Part shown: in pieces, positions 32,115 to 43,869 of the stretch | How positions within the stretch are numbered: the first letter of the stretch is position 1 | Layout of the letters: every line of letters begins with the position of its first letter | Assembly: GCA_905116865.2 (NCBI GenBank) | Contig: CAJHNH020000707.1 | Location: forward strand, 241,549 to 305,548 | Source: Candidula unifasciata | Lineage: Eukaryota; Mollusca; Gastropoda; Stylommatophora; Geomitridae | Direction of reading: 5' to 3' | Length of the DNA: 64,000 bases | Program-made: the position numbers and the translations under genes | Notes under the pieces: model-generated | The model's input: only the letters and a program-made list of their open reading frames with translations | Databases searched by the model: none | What the model was told of the DNA's origin: nothing

Positions 32115-33254
32115 TTGTGTGACCAGGACATCAAGGCTGATGTTCCCTTGTACAAGTCGCCATGTTTGTACTCGTAGTTATGAACACATAAAAGCCACAC
32201 AGTCCGGGGTCCCTAGACGTGATGACGTGCATCCTGGCTCACGCTTACAGCAAGCGCCGATCAGAAAACCCGTGCAAGGGGCGACGGTACAGGATATTCG
32301 CAGTCGGAAATATGAACTAGGAAAATCCCGAGGTTGGCTGGTGGTCTTGTGGGTGCTAGAGTTGGAGGAAGACGGATGTATTGTAGTTTGACTGAAGCGT
32401 ATTAAACTTCGTGTGAATGATTATTGTGGAGGTGAACAGTGAGGTCGATAATTGATCGCCTGGGACCGAGAAGTGTCTGGACCTGCATGAATCAACTGGC
32501 ATGATTTGCATGGGAAACTGAATGGCGAAATGTGATGTCAATTGTGTAGACTTGTGTCTGTTCCCAAGCTGTAGCTGATTGTCGGGGCCTGAGTCAAACC
32601 AGGAGAAATGTGACACTACATCCCAGGGTAGAAGAGATACAATCTTGAAGACTCTAGATCTCTGAGAGGTAAAACAATCACTGACACAAATCTGTAATGT
32701 GCATCCACACTCTTAGATAGAAGAGGAAAAGCTAAATACATGTGTACGGAACCGCTGCACTCATGAATGGAAAAAGAACGATAAAACAAGACATTTCTAG
32801 GTAGAAAAAAAATAAAAGTCCAAAAAAGATGCGAGGTAACGTGTACGCCCAGGGCTGAAGTAGAAAATTACAAGAAAATGTTAAGTACCTTGAGACTTCA
32901 ATGTAGACGTTGACAGCCAATGAAAAAACGCTATCTGAAACACCAGGAACTAGTTCTTGCTAAAATTAATCACGTGAACTTTGACACGGAAAGTAATGGT
33001 GTCAGCTTTTGCTGCCCAATCCCAAGAACCCAGAACTATTTCGAGTTGCTCCCCACAAGCACACCTGGATTTTTTGAGATTTTATTTTTGTACTTTTGGT
33101 AAGGTGGGGAAAAGGGGGGGGGGGGGGGGTGTTATTCAAACGGAAACAGGAAGTCGGGGAAGCCAGGCAGGAGGGAAGATAACTTGAGCCTAACTCTGGA
33201 GTAACTCCAGATAATTAGGTACTAAGCAAATTCTGCGCCAGCCTGCTCCAAATG
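32115..33254. other. Unique segment, no gene supported
   Basis: About 1.1 kb of unique sequence with a G18 run at about 33112-33129. No frame longer than 90 codons and no domain recognised. Confidence 0.5.
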
Positions 33255-33405
33255 TGGGTTGACACTTCTAGGCAACACACCAGGCATCTCAGGGGGATTG
33301 GGGGTTGACACTTCTAGGCAACACACCAGGCATGTCAGGGGGGTTGGGGGTTGACACTTCTAGGCAACACACCGGGGATGTCAGGGGGATTGGGGAGGGG
33401 GGGGG
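33255..33405. repeat. Three-copy ~49-bp tandem repeat
   Basis: Units GGTTGACACTTCTAGGCAAC followed by ACACCAGGCATCTCAGGGGG and ATTGGGG, starting near 33256, 33303 and 33350. Confidence 0.88.
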
Positions 33406-33574
33406 CAGTTTGTTTACCCCAGGCATCTTTTGTATTTTAAACGGTATACTTTAAGGCAAATTAGGCAAACATTCCTTTCCCGGGGAAGTCACGTGCACTT
33501 TGCACTGGGATTGTTGGACTCACAGACACGAGGTACTACTGCTTGTGTCACAAGAATTGTGTTTAACTGTGGTG

Positions 33575-36350
33575 TGTCACACGTATGCGTGTTTAACGTT
33601 GGTGTTTACTAGTAGTTGTGTTTAACTTCGGTGTGTCACAACAGTTTGTTTAACTTTAGTGTGTAACAAGAGTTGCGTTTAACTTCGGTGTGTCACAAGT
33701 ATGCGTGTTTAACGTTGGTGTTTACAAGTAGTTGTATTTAACATTAGTGTGTAACGAGAGTGTTTTTAACTTCGGTGTGTCACAACCGTTGTGTTTAACT
33801 TTAGAGTGCCACAGATATTTGTGTTTAACTTGGTGTGTCACAATCTGGTATGTTTAACTTTGGTGTGTTACAATCTGGTGTGTTTAACTTTGGTGTGTTA
33901 CAATCTGGTGTGTTTAACTTTAGTGTGTCACAGTCTAGTGTGTTTAACTTTGATGTTTCACAATGTGGTGTGTTTAACTTTGGTGTGTCACTATCTAGTG
34001 TGTTTAACTTTAGTGTGTCATTAGCTGGTGTGTTTGACTTTGATGTGTCACAATGTAGTGTGTTTAACTTTGGTGTGTCACTATCTAGTGTGTTTGACTT
34101 TGGTGTGTCACAATCTGGTATGTTTAACTTTGGTGTGTTACAATCTGGTGTGTTTAACTTTGGTGTGTTACAATCTGGTGTGTTTAACTTTGGTGTGTCA
34201 CAGTCTAGTGTGTTTAACTTTGATGTTTCACAATGTGGTGTGTTTAACTTTGGTGTGTCACTGTCTAGTGTGTTTAACTTTAGTGTGTCACTAGCTGGTG
34301 TGTTTGACTTTGGTGTGTCCCTATCTAGTGTGTTTAACTTTAGTGTGTCACAATCTGGTGTGTTTGACTTTGGTGTGTCACAATATGGTGTGTTTGACTT
34401 TGGTGTGTCACAATGTAGTGTGTTTAACTTTGGTGTGTCACTATCTAGTGTGTTTGACTTTGGTGTGTCAGAATGTGGTGTGTTTAAATTTGGTGTGTCA
34501 CAATCTGGTGTGTTTAACTTTGTTGTGTCACAATCTGGTGTGTTTAACTTTGGTGTGTCACAATCTGGTGTGTTTGACTTTGGTGTGTCACAATCTGGTG
34601 TGTTTGACTTAGGTGTGTCACAATGTGGTGTGTTTAACTTTGGTGTGTCACAATCTGGTGTGTTTAACTTTGGTGTGTCACAATCGGGTGTGTTTAACTT
34701 TGGTGTGTCACAATCTGGTGTGTTTAACTTTGGTGTGTCACAATGTGGTGTGTTTAACTTTGGTGTGTCACAATCTAGTGCGTTTAACTTTGGTGTGTCA
34801 CAATGTGGTGTGTTTAACTTTGGTGTGTAACAATATTGTGTGTTTAACTTTAGTTTGTCACTAATTAATGTGTTTAACTTTGGTGTGTCACAATTTGGCG
34901 TGTTTAACTTTTTGTGTCACAATCTGGTGTGTCTGACTTTGGTGTGTCACAATCTGGTGTGTTTAACTTTAGCGCGTCACAGTCTGGTGTTTTTAACTTT
35001 GGTGTATCACAATCTGGTATGTTTTACTTTGGTGTGTCACAATCTGGTGTGTTTAACTTTGGTTTGTCACAATCTGGTGTGTTTAACTTTAGTGTGTCAC
35101 TATCTAGTGTGTTTGACTTTAATGTGTCACTATTTAGTGTCTTTGACTTTAGTTTGTCACAGTCTGGTGTGTTTACCTTTGATGTATCACACTCTGGTGT
35201 GTTTAACTTTGATGTGTCACAATCTGGTGTGTTTAACTTTAGTTTGTCACTAACTGATGTGTTCAACTTTAGTTTGTCACTAACTGGTGTGTTTGACTTT
35301 AGTGTGTCACAAATATGTGTGTTTAACTTAATTGTGTCCCATTTAGTTGTGTTAAACTTGAGTGTGTTATCTTTAGTTGTGTTAAGCATTGATTTATCAT
35401 AAGTTGGTGTGTTTAACTAAAGTGTGTCACAAGTAGTTGTGTTTAACTTAAGTGTGTCACAAGTAGTTGTGTTCAATTTTAGTGTGTCACAAGTAGGTGT
35501 GTTTAACTTTGGTGTGTCTCAAGTAGTTATGTTTAACTTTGGTTGTTACAATTAGTTGTGTTTAAATTTGTATTTTCACAAGTAGTTGTGTTTAACTTAT
35601 TTGTGTCACAAGTATTTGTGTTTAACCTTAGTCACAAGTAGTTGTGTTCAATTTTAGTGTGTCATAAGTAGGTGTGTTTAACTTATGTGTGTTACAAGTA
35701 GTTGTGTTTAACTTATGTGTGTTACAAGTAGTTGTGTTTAACTTATGTGTGTCATAAGTAGTTGTGTTTAACTTATGTGTGTCACAAATAGTTGTGTTTA
35801 ACTTATGTGTGTCACAGGTAGTTGTGTTTAACTTATGTGTGTCACAAGTAGTTGTGTTTAACTTATGTATGTCACAAGTAGTTGTGTTTAATTTATGTGT
35901 GTCACAAGTAGTTGTGTTTAACCTTAGTCGCAAGTAGTTGTGTTTAACTTATGTTTGTCACAAGTAGTTGTGTTTAACTTATGTGTGTTACAAGTAGTTG
36001 TGTTTAACTTTGGTTGTGACAAGTAGTTGTGTTTAATTTTTTTGTCACAAGTTTGTGTTTAACTTTGGTGTCTCACAAGCTGGTGTGTTTATCTTTGTTA
36101 CAAGTATGCGTGTTTAACTTTGGTGTTTCACAAGTAGTTGTGTTTAACTGTTGTATGTTAAAAGTAGTTGTGTTTAACTTTGGTGTATTACAAGTATACG
36201 TTTTTAACTGTGATATGTCACAAATAGTTGTGTTTAACTTCGCGGTGTTAAAAGAGTTGTGTTTAACTTTGGAATGTTACAAGTAGTTGTGTTTAACTCT
36301 GGTGTGTCACAAGATGGTGTGTTTAACAATGGTTTGTCATATACTAGTTA
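33575..36350. repeat. Minisatellite, 30-bp unit, ~90 copies, with 270-bp higher-order repeat
   Basis: Unit TGTGTTTAACTTTGGTGTGT followed by CACAATCTGG in the centre (33840-35400). The flanks are more diverged, with CACAAGTAGT replacing CACAATCTGG on the right (35400-36330). Frame is preserved in the centre, so a 331-codon plus frame reads VFNFGVSQSG repeats and other frames read CLTLVCHNLV. The block starting CAATCTGGTATGTTTAACTT at 33841 recurs at 34111, 270 bp (nine units) later with the same variant order. Confidence 0.97.
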
Positions 36351-37382
36351 GTTGAACATTGGTAGGTCACTTGGTGAGGTGATAATGTTCGTTTCACAAA
36401 CTAATGTATTAAACATGGGTAGGTCAGGTGTCGACACTATTTACACTGCACCGACCAAATCACAAAAGCACAATATCCATTCTTGCGCTGCTCGACAACC
36501 TGGGGAGGGGAGGGGGAGAGGGGTGTCTGGAGTCAGAACACGCACAGAACACTCACAGAACACTCACAGAACACTCGAGAGCACAAGCTCAATCCAATAC
36601 AAAGGTACGGTCAAGGGATAGTCATCAAATATATCAAACATTTAGGCATGGATTTTTATAGAAACAATTAGAATGATAAATGGTCACGCTAGACAATAAA
36701 AACATTGAAAGCTATATGCCAGCTTACAGACTATCAGGAGATAATTTTAGAACCTACAAAAACACAAAATAATTTGCTACACAAGAACTGGTTCCCCTAA
36801 ATGTTGTAACCGTGTTACTTGGAGCTAGAGCAGTTTGTGGTAACTGTTGAGCCACTTCATGTAACGTGCGATATTCGCACAGACAAGTGGTATTCGTGAG
36901 GCGAGCGATTGACAGCAATAGGTGGGGGGGGGGGTGGTGTTTTGTGGATGTATGCATCCATTGAAACAATTGGGATGGTGTTAAGTGGATGCGTCCAGTG
37001 ATGTCTAAGACAACAGTAGTCAGTGATGCTCCAGTAACCTCCACTGTTACTACTCCCGGCTCGCTGTCACACAGACCGAGAACCGCAACTCTTTGTCCCA
37101 AGGAGCGCATCATACGCTTATAGATTCCTATATATAAGCCCAATGAACGCATGATGCGCCGATTTTACGTCTCTCTTGACCACCTCTTGGATCTGTGATG
37201 CTAAACCCGCTGGGACTCAAAGAGTTAAGCCTCCAGATTTATCAATGGAACCCTGGTGCATCAACGATTAGGAAAAGCGTTCACTGACATCCAAAGCCAC
37301 GGAAAAGTTAAAAAAAAAAGTACAAAGTCAGTTGCTATTAAGTTATTAATTGAAGGAATACACCAAAGTATCCAAGCACAAT
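36351..37382. other. Unique segment with short 12-bp repeat and a foldback element
   Basis: A small CACAGAACACTC repeat (about 36543-36576), G runs near 36490-36520 and 36924-36933, and the TIR element at 37085-37228. The 132-codon minus frame at 36754-37152 overlaps that element and is not recognised. Confidence 0.5.
37085..37228. mobile_element. ~144-bp foldback MITE-like element with nested palindromes
   Basis: Ends are inverted: left AACTCTTTGTCCCA (37087-37100) and right TGGGACTCAAAGAGTT (37211-37226), mismatched by a 2-base gap. The right end abuts TTAA (37225-37228); the left has GCAA. Inside, GCGCATCAT (37105-37113) pairs with ATGATGCGC (37151-37159), and CTTATA (37117-37122) pairs with TATAAG (37133-37138). 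A TTAA boundary with a C-Y-C-T-T-T-G-A-G-T end is suggestive of piggyBac-like non-autonomous elements, but this is inference. Confidence 0.55.
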
Positions 37383-37845
37383 ATTAGCTGGACGTCGCCA
37401 GAGTGCCTGCACAATATTGTCTGGACGTCACCAGAGTGCCTGCCCAATATTGTCTGGAAGTCGCCAGAGTGCCTGCACACTATTGTCTGGACGTCGCCAG
37501 AGTGCCTGCACACTATTGTCTGGACGTCGCCAGAGTGCCTGCACACTATTGTCTGGACGTCGCCAGAGTGCCTGCACACTATTGTCTGGACGTCACCAGA
37601 GTGCCTGCACACTATTGGCTGGACGTCGCCAGAGTGCCTGCACACTGTTGACTGGACGTCGCCAGATTGCCTGCACACTATTGGCTGGACGTCGCCAGAG
37701 TGCCTGCACAATATTGTCTGGGCGTCGCCAGAGTGCCTGCACACTATTGGCTGGACGTCGCCAGAGTGCCTGCACAATATTGTCTGGACGTCGCCAGAGT
37801 GCCTGCACAATATTGTCTGGACGTCGCTAGAATGCCTGCACACAT
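37383..37845. repeat. Minisatellite, 33-bp unit, ~14 copies
   Basis: Unit TTGTCTGGACGTCGCCAGAG followed by TGCCTGCACACTA. In frame on both strands for 137-181 codons because 33 is a multiple of three; artefactual. Confidence 0.97.
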
Positions 37846-38329
37846 TGAAAACAGACATTTCCTTCAGCCGAATTGGCCATTCCCAAACTTTTTAAAACCT
37901 TCACCTTTTACATTCTTCTACCGCATTATCTAAATTACATCCATCCTGTCTTCTGACATCTTTAACTCTGTCTGTGCCATCGCAAATCTCCTATCTCAGC
38001 ACACCTCACCACACAGCTTCAATGTACAACTCTCTAACACAAACCCCTCCCCCTCCCAATTATTATCACTAAAGTAAGTGTTTCATGTCTGGCATTTATT
38101 ATTTCTTCTCCACTCTTGAAGTTTCCAATTTTCAGTTTCCACCGCTGTGCGATATAGACAACTTTCCCCCCTACCCTCGCCCCCACACACAGAGGAAGAC
38201 GGAGCAATGAATGTTAAGTGCAGAACCATTAAGTCAAGAAACGAAACATTTCTCTGAACAAAGAAACTCTGGGGAGCCTCCCAAACTGTTGGCTATGTCC
38301 CCTCTAATGAGATGTATTGAAATTATGTG
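37846..38329. other. Unique segment, no gene seen
   Basis: CT-rich and AT-rich unique DNA without open frames of note. Confidence 0.5.
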
Positions 38330-38600
38330 CAGTATTTGTGCATTGTGTGTATGTTGTATTTGTGTGTGTTTGTGTGTAGTATTGTATTTGTTGTGTTGTG
38401 TGCGTGTTGTATTTGTGTGTGTTTGTGTGTGTAGTATTGTATTTGTTGTGTTGTGTGCGTGTTATTTTTGTGTGCTGTGTGTGTTGTATTTGTGTCTGGT
38501 ATTGGTATGTTGTATTTGTGTCTGGTATTGGTATGTTGTATTTGTGTCTGGTATTGGTATGTTGTATTTGTGTCTGGTACTGGTATGTTGTATTTGTTTA
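38330..38600. repeat. GT-rich repeat: ~62-bp duplication and 26-bp array
   Basis: TTGTATTTGTGTGTGTTTGT-type text is duplicated between about 38347 and 38465, then GTATGTTGTATTTGTGTCTG followed by GTATTG repeats four to five times (38490-38597) with a 26-bp period. Confidence 0.88.
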
Positions 38601-38695
38601 AAAAAAAAGAGATATAGGTACAGAAATTAGCTGACAAAATGCTCCCTCTGCCTCTCCCCCATCTGTTCTTTGGTGATACATTCTTTGGTAATGGC

Positions 38696-38863
<168 letters not shown>

Positions 38864-38934
38864 GTACCAAACCGGATTTTCATTAGGCAACGGATTTTGG
38901 CTATACTAATAACACGCTGGTCTTCTCTCGTGAC

Positions 38935-39205
38935 CTGTCACCTCGCCTGTAATCTTAGGTGACCTGCGACCTCTCTTAACCTGCGAAATCTCTTGACATG
39001 TCATCTCACATGACCTGTGACTTCTCTTGACCTGCCACCACACATGTCGTGCGAACGCTCCTGACCTGCCACCTCACGTGACCTGCAAACTCGTTTGACC
39101 TGCCTCCTCAGTGACCTGTGACCTCCCTTGGCCTGCCACCACACATGACCTCTCCTGGCCTGCCACCTCACGTAACCTGCAAACTCTCTTGACCTGCCAC
39201 CTTGT
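38935..39205. repeat. Degenerate TGACCTG-rich tandem repeat
   Basis: Diverged units of roughly 35-45 bp built on TGACCTGCCACCTCACRTGACCTGYRACCTC and CTCTT. TGACCT appears many times. No consistent period remains. Confidence 0.75.
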
Positions 39206-39267
39206 TGATATTGTAGATCTGGCTAGAAAAAATCTGCTAAAGAAATGAAACTACACCGATTATGCTG

Positions 39268-40515
39268 ACGTGGCGAGTAGAGCGGCTAACAGCCAGGACT
39301 GACATTCACCTGTCTCTGCCGGTCTGCTCTTGGCCACGACTGACATTCACCTGTCTGTGCCGGTCTGCTGTCATCCACGACTGACATTCACCTGTCTGTG
39401 CCGGTCTGCTCTCATCCACGACTGACATTCACCTGTCTGTGCCGGTCTGCTCTTATCCACGACTGACATTCACCTGTCTGTGCCGGTCTGCTCTCATCCA
39501 CGACTGACATTCACCTGTCTGTGCCGGTCTGCTCTTATCCACGACTGACATTCACCTGTCTGTGCCGGTCTGCTCTCATCCACGACTGACATTCACCTGT
39601 CTGTGCCGGTCTGCTCTCATCCACGACTGACATTCACCTGTCTGTGCCGGTCTGCTCTCAGCCACTGACATTCACCTGCCTGTGCCGGTCTGCTCTCAGC
39701 CACTGACATTCACTGTCTGTGCCGGTCTGCTTTCATCAACGACTGACATTCACCTGTCTGTGCCGGTCTGCTCTCAGCCACTGACATTCACCTGTCTGTG
39801 CCGGTCTGCTTTCATCAACGACTGACATTCACCTGTCTGTGCCGGTCTGCATTCACCTGTCTGTGCCGGTCTGCTTTCATCGACGACTAACATTCACCTG
39901 TCTGTGCCGGTCTGCTCTAAGCCACTGACATTCACCTGTCTGTGCCGGTCTGCTCTCAGCCATTGACATTCACCTGTCTGTGCCGGTCTGCTCTCAGCCA
40001 CTGACATTCACCTGTCTGTGCCGGTCTGCTCTCAGCGACGACTGACATTCACCTGTCTGTGCCGGTCTGCTCTCATCCACGACTGACATTCACTTGTCTG
40101 TGCCGGTCTGCTCTCATCCACGACTGACATTCACCTGTCTGTGCCGGTCTGCTCTCATCCACGGGTGACATTCACCTGTCTGTGCCGGTCTGCTCTCATC
40201 TACGGGTGACATTCACCTGTCTGTGCCGGTCTGCTCTCAGCCACTGACATTCTCCTGTCTGTGCCGGTCTGCTCTCATCCACGACTGACATTCTTTTGTC
40301 TGTGCCGGTCTGCTCTCATCCACGACTGACATTCACCTGTCTGTGCCGGTCTGCTCTTAGCCACGACTGACATTCACCTGTCTGTGCCGGTCTGCTCTTA
40401 GCCACGACTGACATTCACCTGTCTGTGCCGGTCTGCTCTCAGCCACGATTGACATTCACCTGTCTGTGCCGGTCTGCTCTCTTCTATGACTGACATTTAC
40501 CTGTCTGTGCCGGAG
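39268..40515. repeat. Minisatellite, 41/36-bp units, ~30 copies
   Basis: Unit ACTGACATTCACCTGTCTGT followed by GCCGGTCTGCTCTCATCCAC and G. A 36-bp form ends CAGCC and lacks the ACGACT linker. One copy near 39845 is truncated. Confidence 0.97.
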
Positions 40516-41375
40516 TGAACAAAGCCTCTTGGACCCGGAAACAATATCCCACTGCGGTTTTCCTAGTGGACAGGAGAAGCAGCGATATCGTGTTGCACGT
40601 GAACCAGTTACTGACAAATTTGTCAGACCAGTGGATTGGGGCACTATCGAATAAATGAACATTGGAATGGACAAATTGTTCAAGTGTTTAGAGCAGTCAG
40701 GATGGGCCGCCACAAAGAAAACAGTGGCCAACTCAACCCTTCCAATCGCTGTAGTATTCAAGGGTTGCGTAATGATTGCCAGCCTGGTTTAATTGCGCAA
40801 TCATAATATTTATTGTTTCCTTTCAACTGTGTAAAATAATAATTGTAATTAATAATAATTATTCATATTTATTTGCTGAACGCCAAACAAAAGAAATCTA
40901 TCAGAACTAAATGAAGGGTGCAATAAAACGCTCATGAAGAGAACTGTATATATTTGAGGGAGGGTTGGGGGTTGGGGGTCTTAAGGTGATCGGATACATG
41001 GCCTCCTCCATCCAGTTATGGTACCTATGTTCTTCTAAGAATATTAATAAAGTTATTAGTCAAACATCATATTATGATTGATATTATCATCATTATTATC
41101 CACAAGGACAAAATGTATAATACTATACTTGAAAAAATATGAAATGTTTCAAAAAAATGTTTAGAAAAATGTGGATACACTCTAAATATGGTCTTTTTTA
41201 CCACATAGAGGTGGGGGGGGGGATGGGGTGGGTGGGGGAGGAAGCGGGGGGGCTGAAGGGGAAACAAGAGTGTCAGTCTTCCTAAAAATGCAACACGAGC
41301 AACAATACCAGCTGTTGGCGCGGAGACGGCAGCTCTGGGCACCAACAGTGCACATCCACGCATTGTTCCCTAAAC
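40516..41375. other. Unique segment with G-rich tract, no gene seen
   Basis: Unique, AT-rich in 40795-41200. A G-rich tract at 41212-41253 (GTGGGGGGGGGGATGGGGTG and GGTGGGGGAGGAAGCGGGGG) has at least four G runs on the plus strand and could form a G-quadruplex. Confidence 0.5.
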
Positions 41376-43150
41376 AATAGATAACGCTACTGATACACTG
41401 TCATGTGTGTGCCGACTAGAACAACATCCATACAATGTTCCATAAACAACAGATAACGCTACTGATACACTGTCATGTGCGTGCCGACTAGAACAACATC
41501 CACACAAGGTTCCATAAACAACAGATAACGCTACTGATACACTACTGATACACTGTCATGTGCGTGCCGACTAGAACAACATCCATACAATGTTCCATAA
41601 ACAACAGATAACGCTACTGATATACTGTCATGTGTGTGCCGACTAGAACAACATCCATACAAGGTTCCATAAACAACAGATAACGCTACTGATACACTAC
41701 TGATACACTGTCATGTGCGTGCTGACTAGAACAACATCCACACAAGGTTCCATAAACAACAGATAACGCTACTGATATACTGTCATGTGTGTGCCGACTA
41801 GAACAACATCCATACAAGGTTCCATAAACAACAGATAACGCTACTGATACACTACTGATACACTGTCATGTGCGTGCTGACTAGAACAACATCCACACAA
41901 TGTTCCATAAACAACAGATAACGCTACTGATACACTGTCATGTGCGTGCCGACTAGAACAACATCCACACAAGGTTCCATAAACAACAGATAACACTACT
42001 GATACACTGTCATGTGTGTGCCGACTAGAACAACATCCACACAAGGTTCCATAAACAACAGATAACGCTACTGATACACTGTCATGTGTGTGCCGACTAG
42101 AACAACATCCATACAATGTTCCATAAACAACAGATAACACTACTGATACACTGTCATGTGTGTGCCGACTAGAACAACATCCATACAATGTTCCATAAAC
42201 AACAGATAACGCTACTGATACACTGTCATGTGTGTGCCGACTAGAACAACATCCACACAATCTTCCATAAACAACAGATAACACTACTGATACACTGTCA
42301 TGTGTGTGCCGACTAGAACAACATCCATACAATGTTCCATAAACAACAGATAACACTACTGATACACTGTCATGTGTGTGCCGACTAGAACAACATCCAC
42401 ACAATGTTCCATAAACAACAGATAACGCTACTGATACACTGTCATGTGTGTGCCGACTAGAACAACATCCACACAAGGTTCCATAAACAACAGATAACAC
42501 TACTGATACACTGTCATGTGTGTGCCGACTAGAACAATATATACACAATGTTCCATAAACAACAGATAACACTACTGATACACTGTCATGTGTGTGCCGA
42601 CTAGAACAACATCCACACAATCTTCCATAAACAACAGATAACGCTACTGATATACTGTCATGTGTGTGCCGACTAGAACAACATCCACACAAGGTTCCAT
42701 AAACAACAGATAACGCTACTGATACACTGTCATGTGTGTGCCGACTAGAACAACATCCACACAATGTTCCATAAACAACAGATAACGCTACTGATATACT
42801 GTCATGTGTGTGCCGACTAGAACAACATCCATACAATGTTCCATAAACAACAGATAACGCTACTGATACACTGTCATGTGTGTGCCGACTAGAACAACAT
42901 CCATACAATGTTCCATAAACAACAGATAACGCTACTGATACACTGTCATGTGTGTGCCGACTAGAACAACATCCATTCAATGTTCCATAAACAACAGATA
43001 ACACTACTGATACACTGTCATGTGTGTGCCGACTAGAACAACATCCACACAATCTTCCATAAACAACAGATAACGCTACTGATACACTGTCAGATCTGTA
43101 TCGACTGGAACAACATATACACAATGTTCTATTATCAACATATAACGCAT
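41376..43150. repeat. Minisatellite, 72-bp unit, ~24 copies, one long minus-strand frame
   Basis: Unit pieces AACAACATCCACACAATGTT, CCATAAACAACAGATAACGC, TACTGATACACTGTCATGTG, TGTGCCGACTAG. In the left part (41376-41890) some units gain about 11 bp through duplication of TACTGATACAC. From 41841 to 43124 the period stays at exactly 72 and the minus strand is open for 427 codons as a 24-residue repeat (CCSSRHTHDSVSVALSVVYG followed by T-L-Y/C-G). No other frame stays open. Confidence 0.96.
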
Positions 43151-43189
43151 CTGATACACTGTCAGATTTGTGCCCACAAAAACAGTTAA

Positions 43190-43372
43190 AGGGCCTTTTG
43201 GACAGTTTTATCTGTATGGTACCTAAGGTATTAGGCCATCATTTTAGGCCAGTGGAGGCTTCTAGGCTAATTATCAAAATACCCACTTTGGTGGGGATCC
43301 GAACCTTTGATGACAGGATCAACACACAAGTCGTCTATCTACTGAGCCACAGCTGCTGGTCGCTGCAGACAT
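43190..43372 (-). mobile_element. tRNA-derived SINE
   Basis: On the minus strand, reading down from 43365, AGCTGTGGCTCAGTAGATAG (A box) is followed about 35 bp later by GGTTCGGATCCCCACC (B box), the internal RNA polymerase III promoter layout of a tRNA head. The tRNA-unrelated body continues to about 43190. It is not a functional tRNA: the acceptor stem does not close. No poly-A tail or target duplication was found. Confidence 0.65.
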
Positions 43373-43429
43373 TGCATACACATGCTGCTGAAAGTGGTTC
43401 GGTGTCTTAAACTCACCCCGACGTTTAAA

Positions 43430-43595
43430 CTCATTAGAGCATTTTCTAACTCACTCCAATATTTGAAATAACCCAGCATTTTCTAACTCACCTCAATATT
43501 TTAAATCACCCAGCATTTTCCAACTCACCCTAATATTTTAAATCACCCAGCATTTTCCAAATCACCCCAATATTTTAAATTACCCAGCATGTAAG
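43430..43595. repeat. Minisatellite, ~37-bp unit, ~4.5 copies
   Basis: Unit TCACCCAGCATTTTCCAACT followed by CACCCTAATATTTTAAA; first copies diverged. Confidence 0.9.
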
Positions 43596-43869
43596 AGTTT
43601 ATGAAAGTGTGTAAAACTCCAGAGATGCTGAGAAAGTAGTCGACCCACTGCGTGTAGCATTACCCGGTTGCTGTCACAAGATAACTGTTCCTTTACAGGA
43701 CAGTGGTGGGGCTTCGGGGCCAACTGTGGTCGGATAGTGGTTGTATGAGTGGTGGGGAGGGGGACGAACAACATCACCATAACGGCTACCTGACATGTCA
43801 CATATTGCCTGCTCAACAAAGTTGACGAGGGAGAGAAACATCGACTCCAGCTAGAATTTCCTGGCCCCG
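43596..43869. other. Unique spacer
   Basis: Unique DNA between two arrays; no feature seen. Confidence 0.5.

Noticed and set aside
33835..34830. 331-codon VFNFGVSQSG frame as a structural (silk- or amyloid-like) protein
   Set aside because: The overlapping CLTLVCHNLV frames and minus-strand frames are equally open over the array, with no signal peptide, splice sites or start context.
36754..37152. 132-codon minus frame
   Set aside because: Overlaps the foldback TIR element and a G-run; no recognisable domain.
38935..39205. Cluster of TGACCT nuclear-receptor half-sites as an enhancer
   Set aside because: The motif is simply part of the decayed repeat unit; no consistent spacing or orientation.
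43285..43368. Functional tRNA gene
   Set aside because: A and B boxes are present but the acceptor and anticodon stems do not close; better explained as a SINE head.
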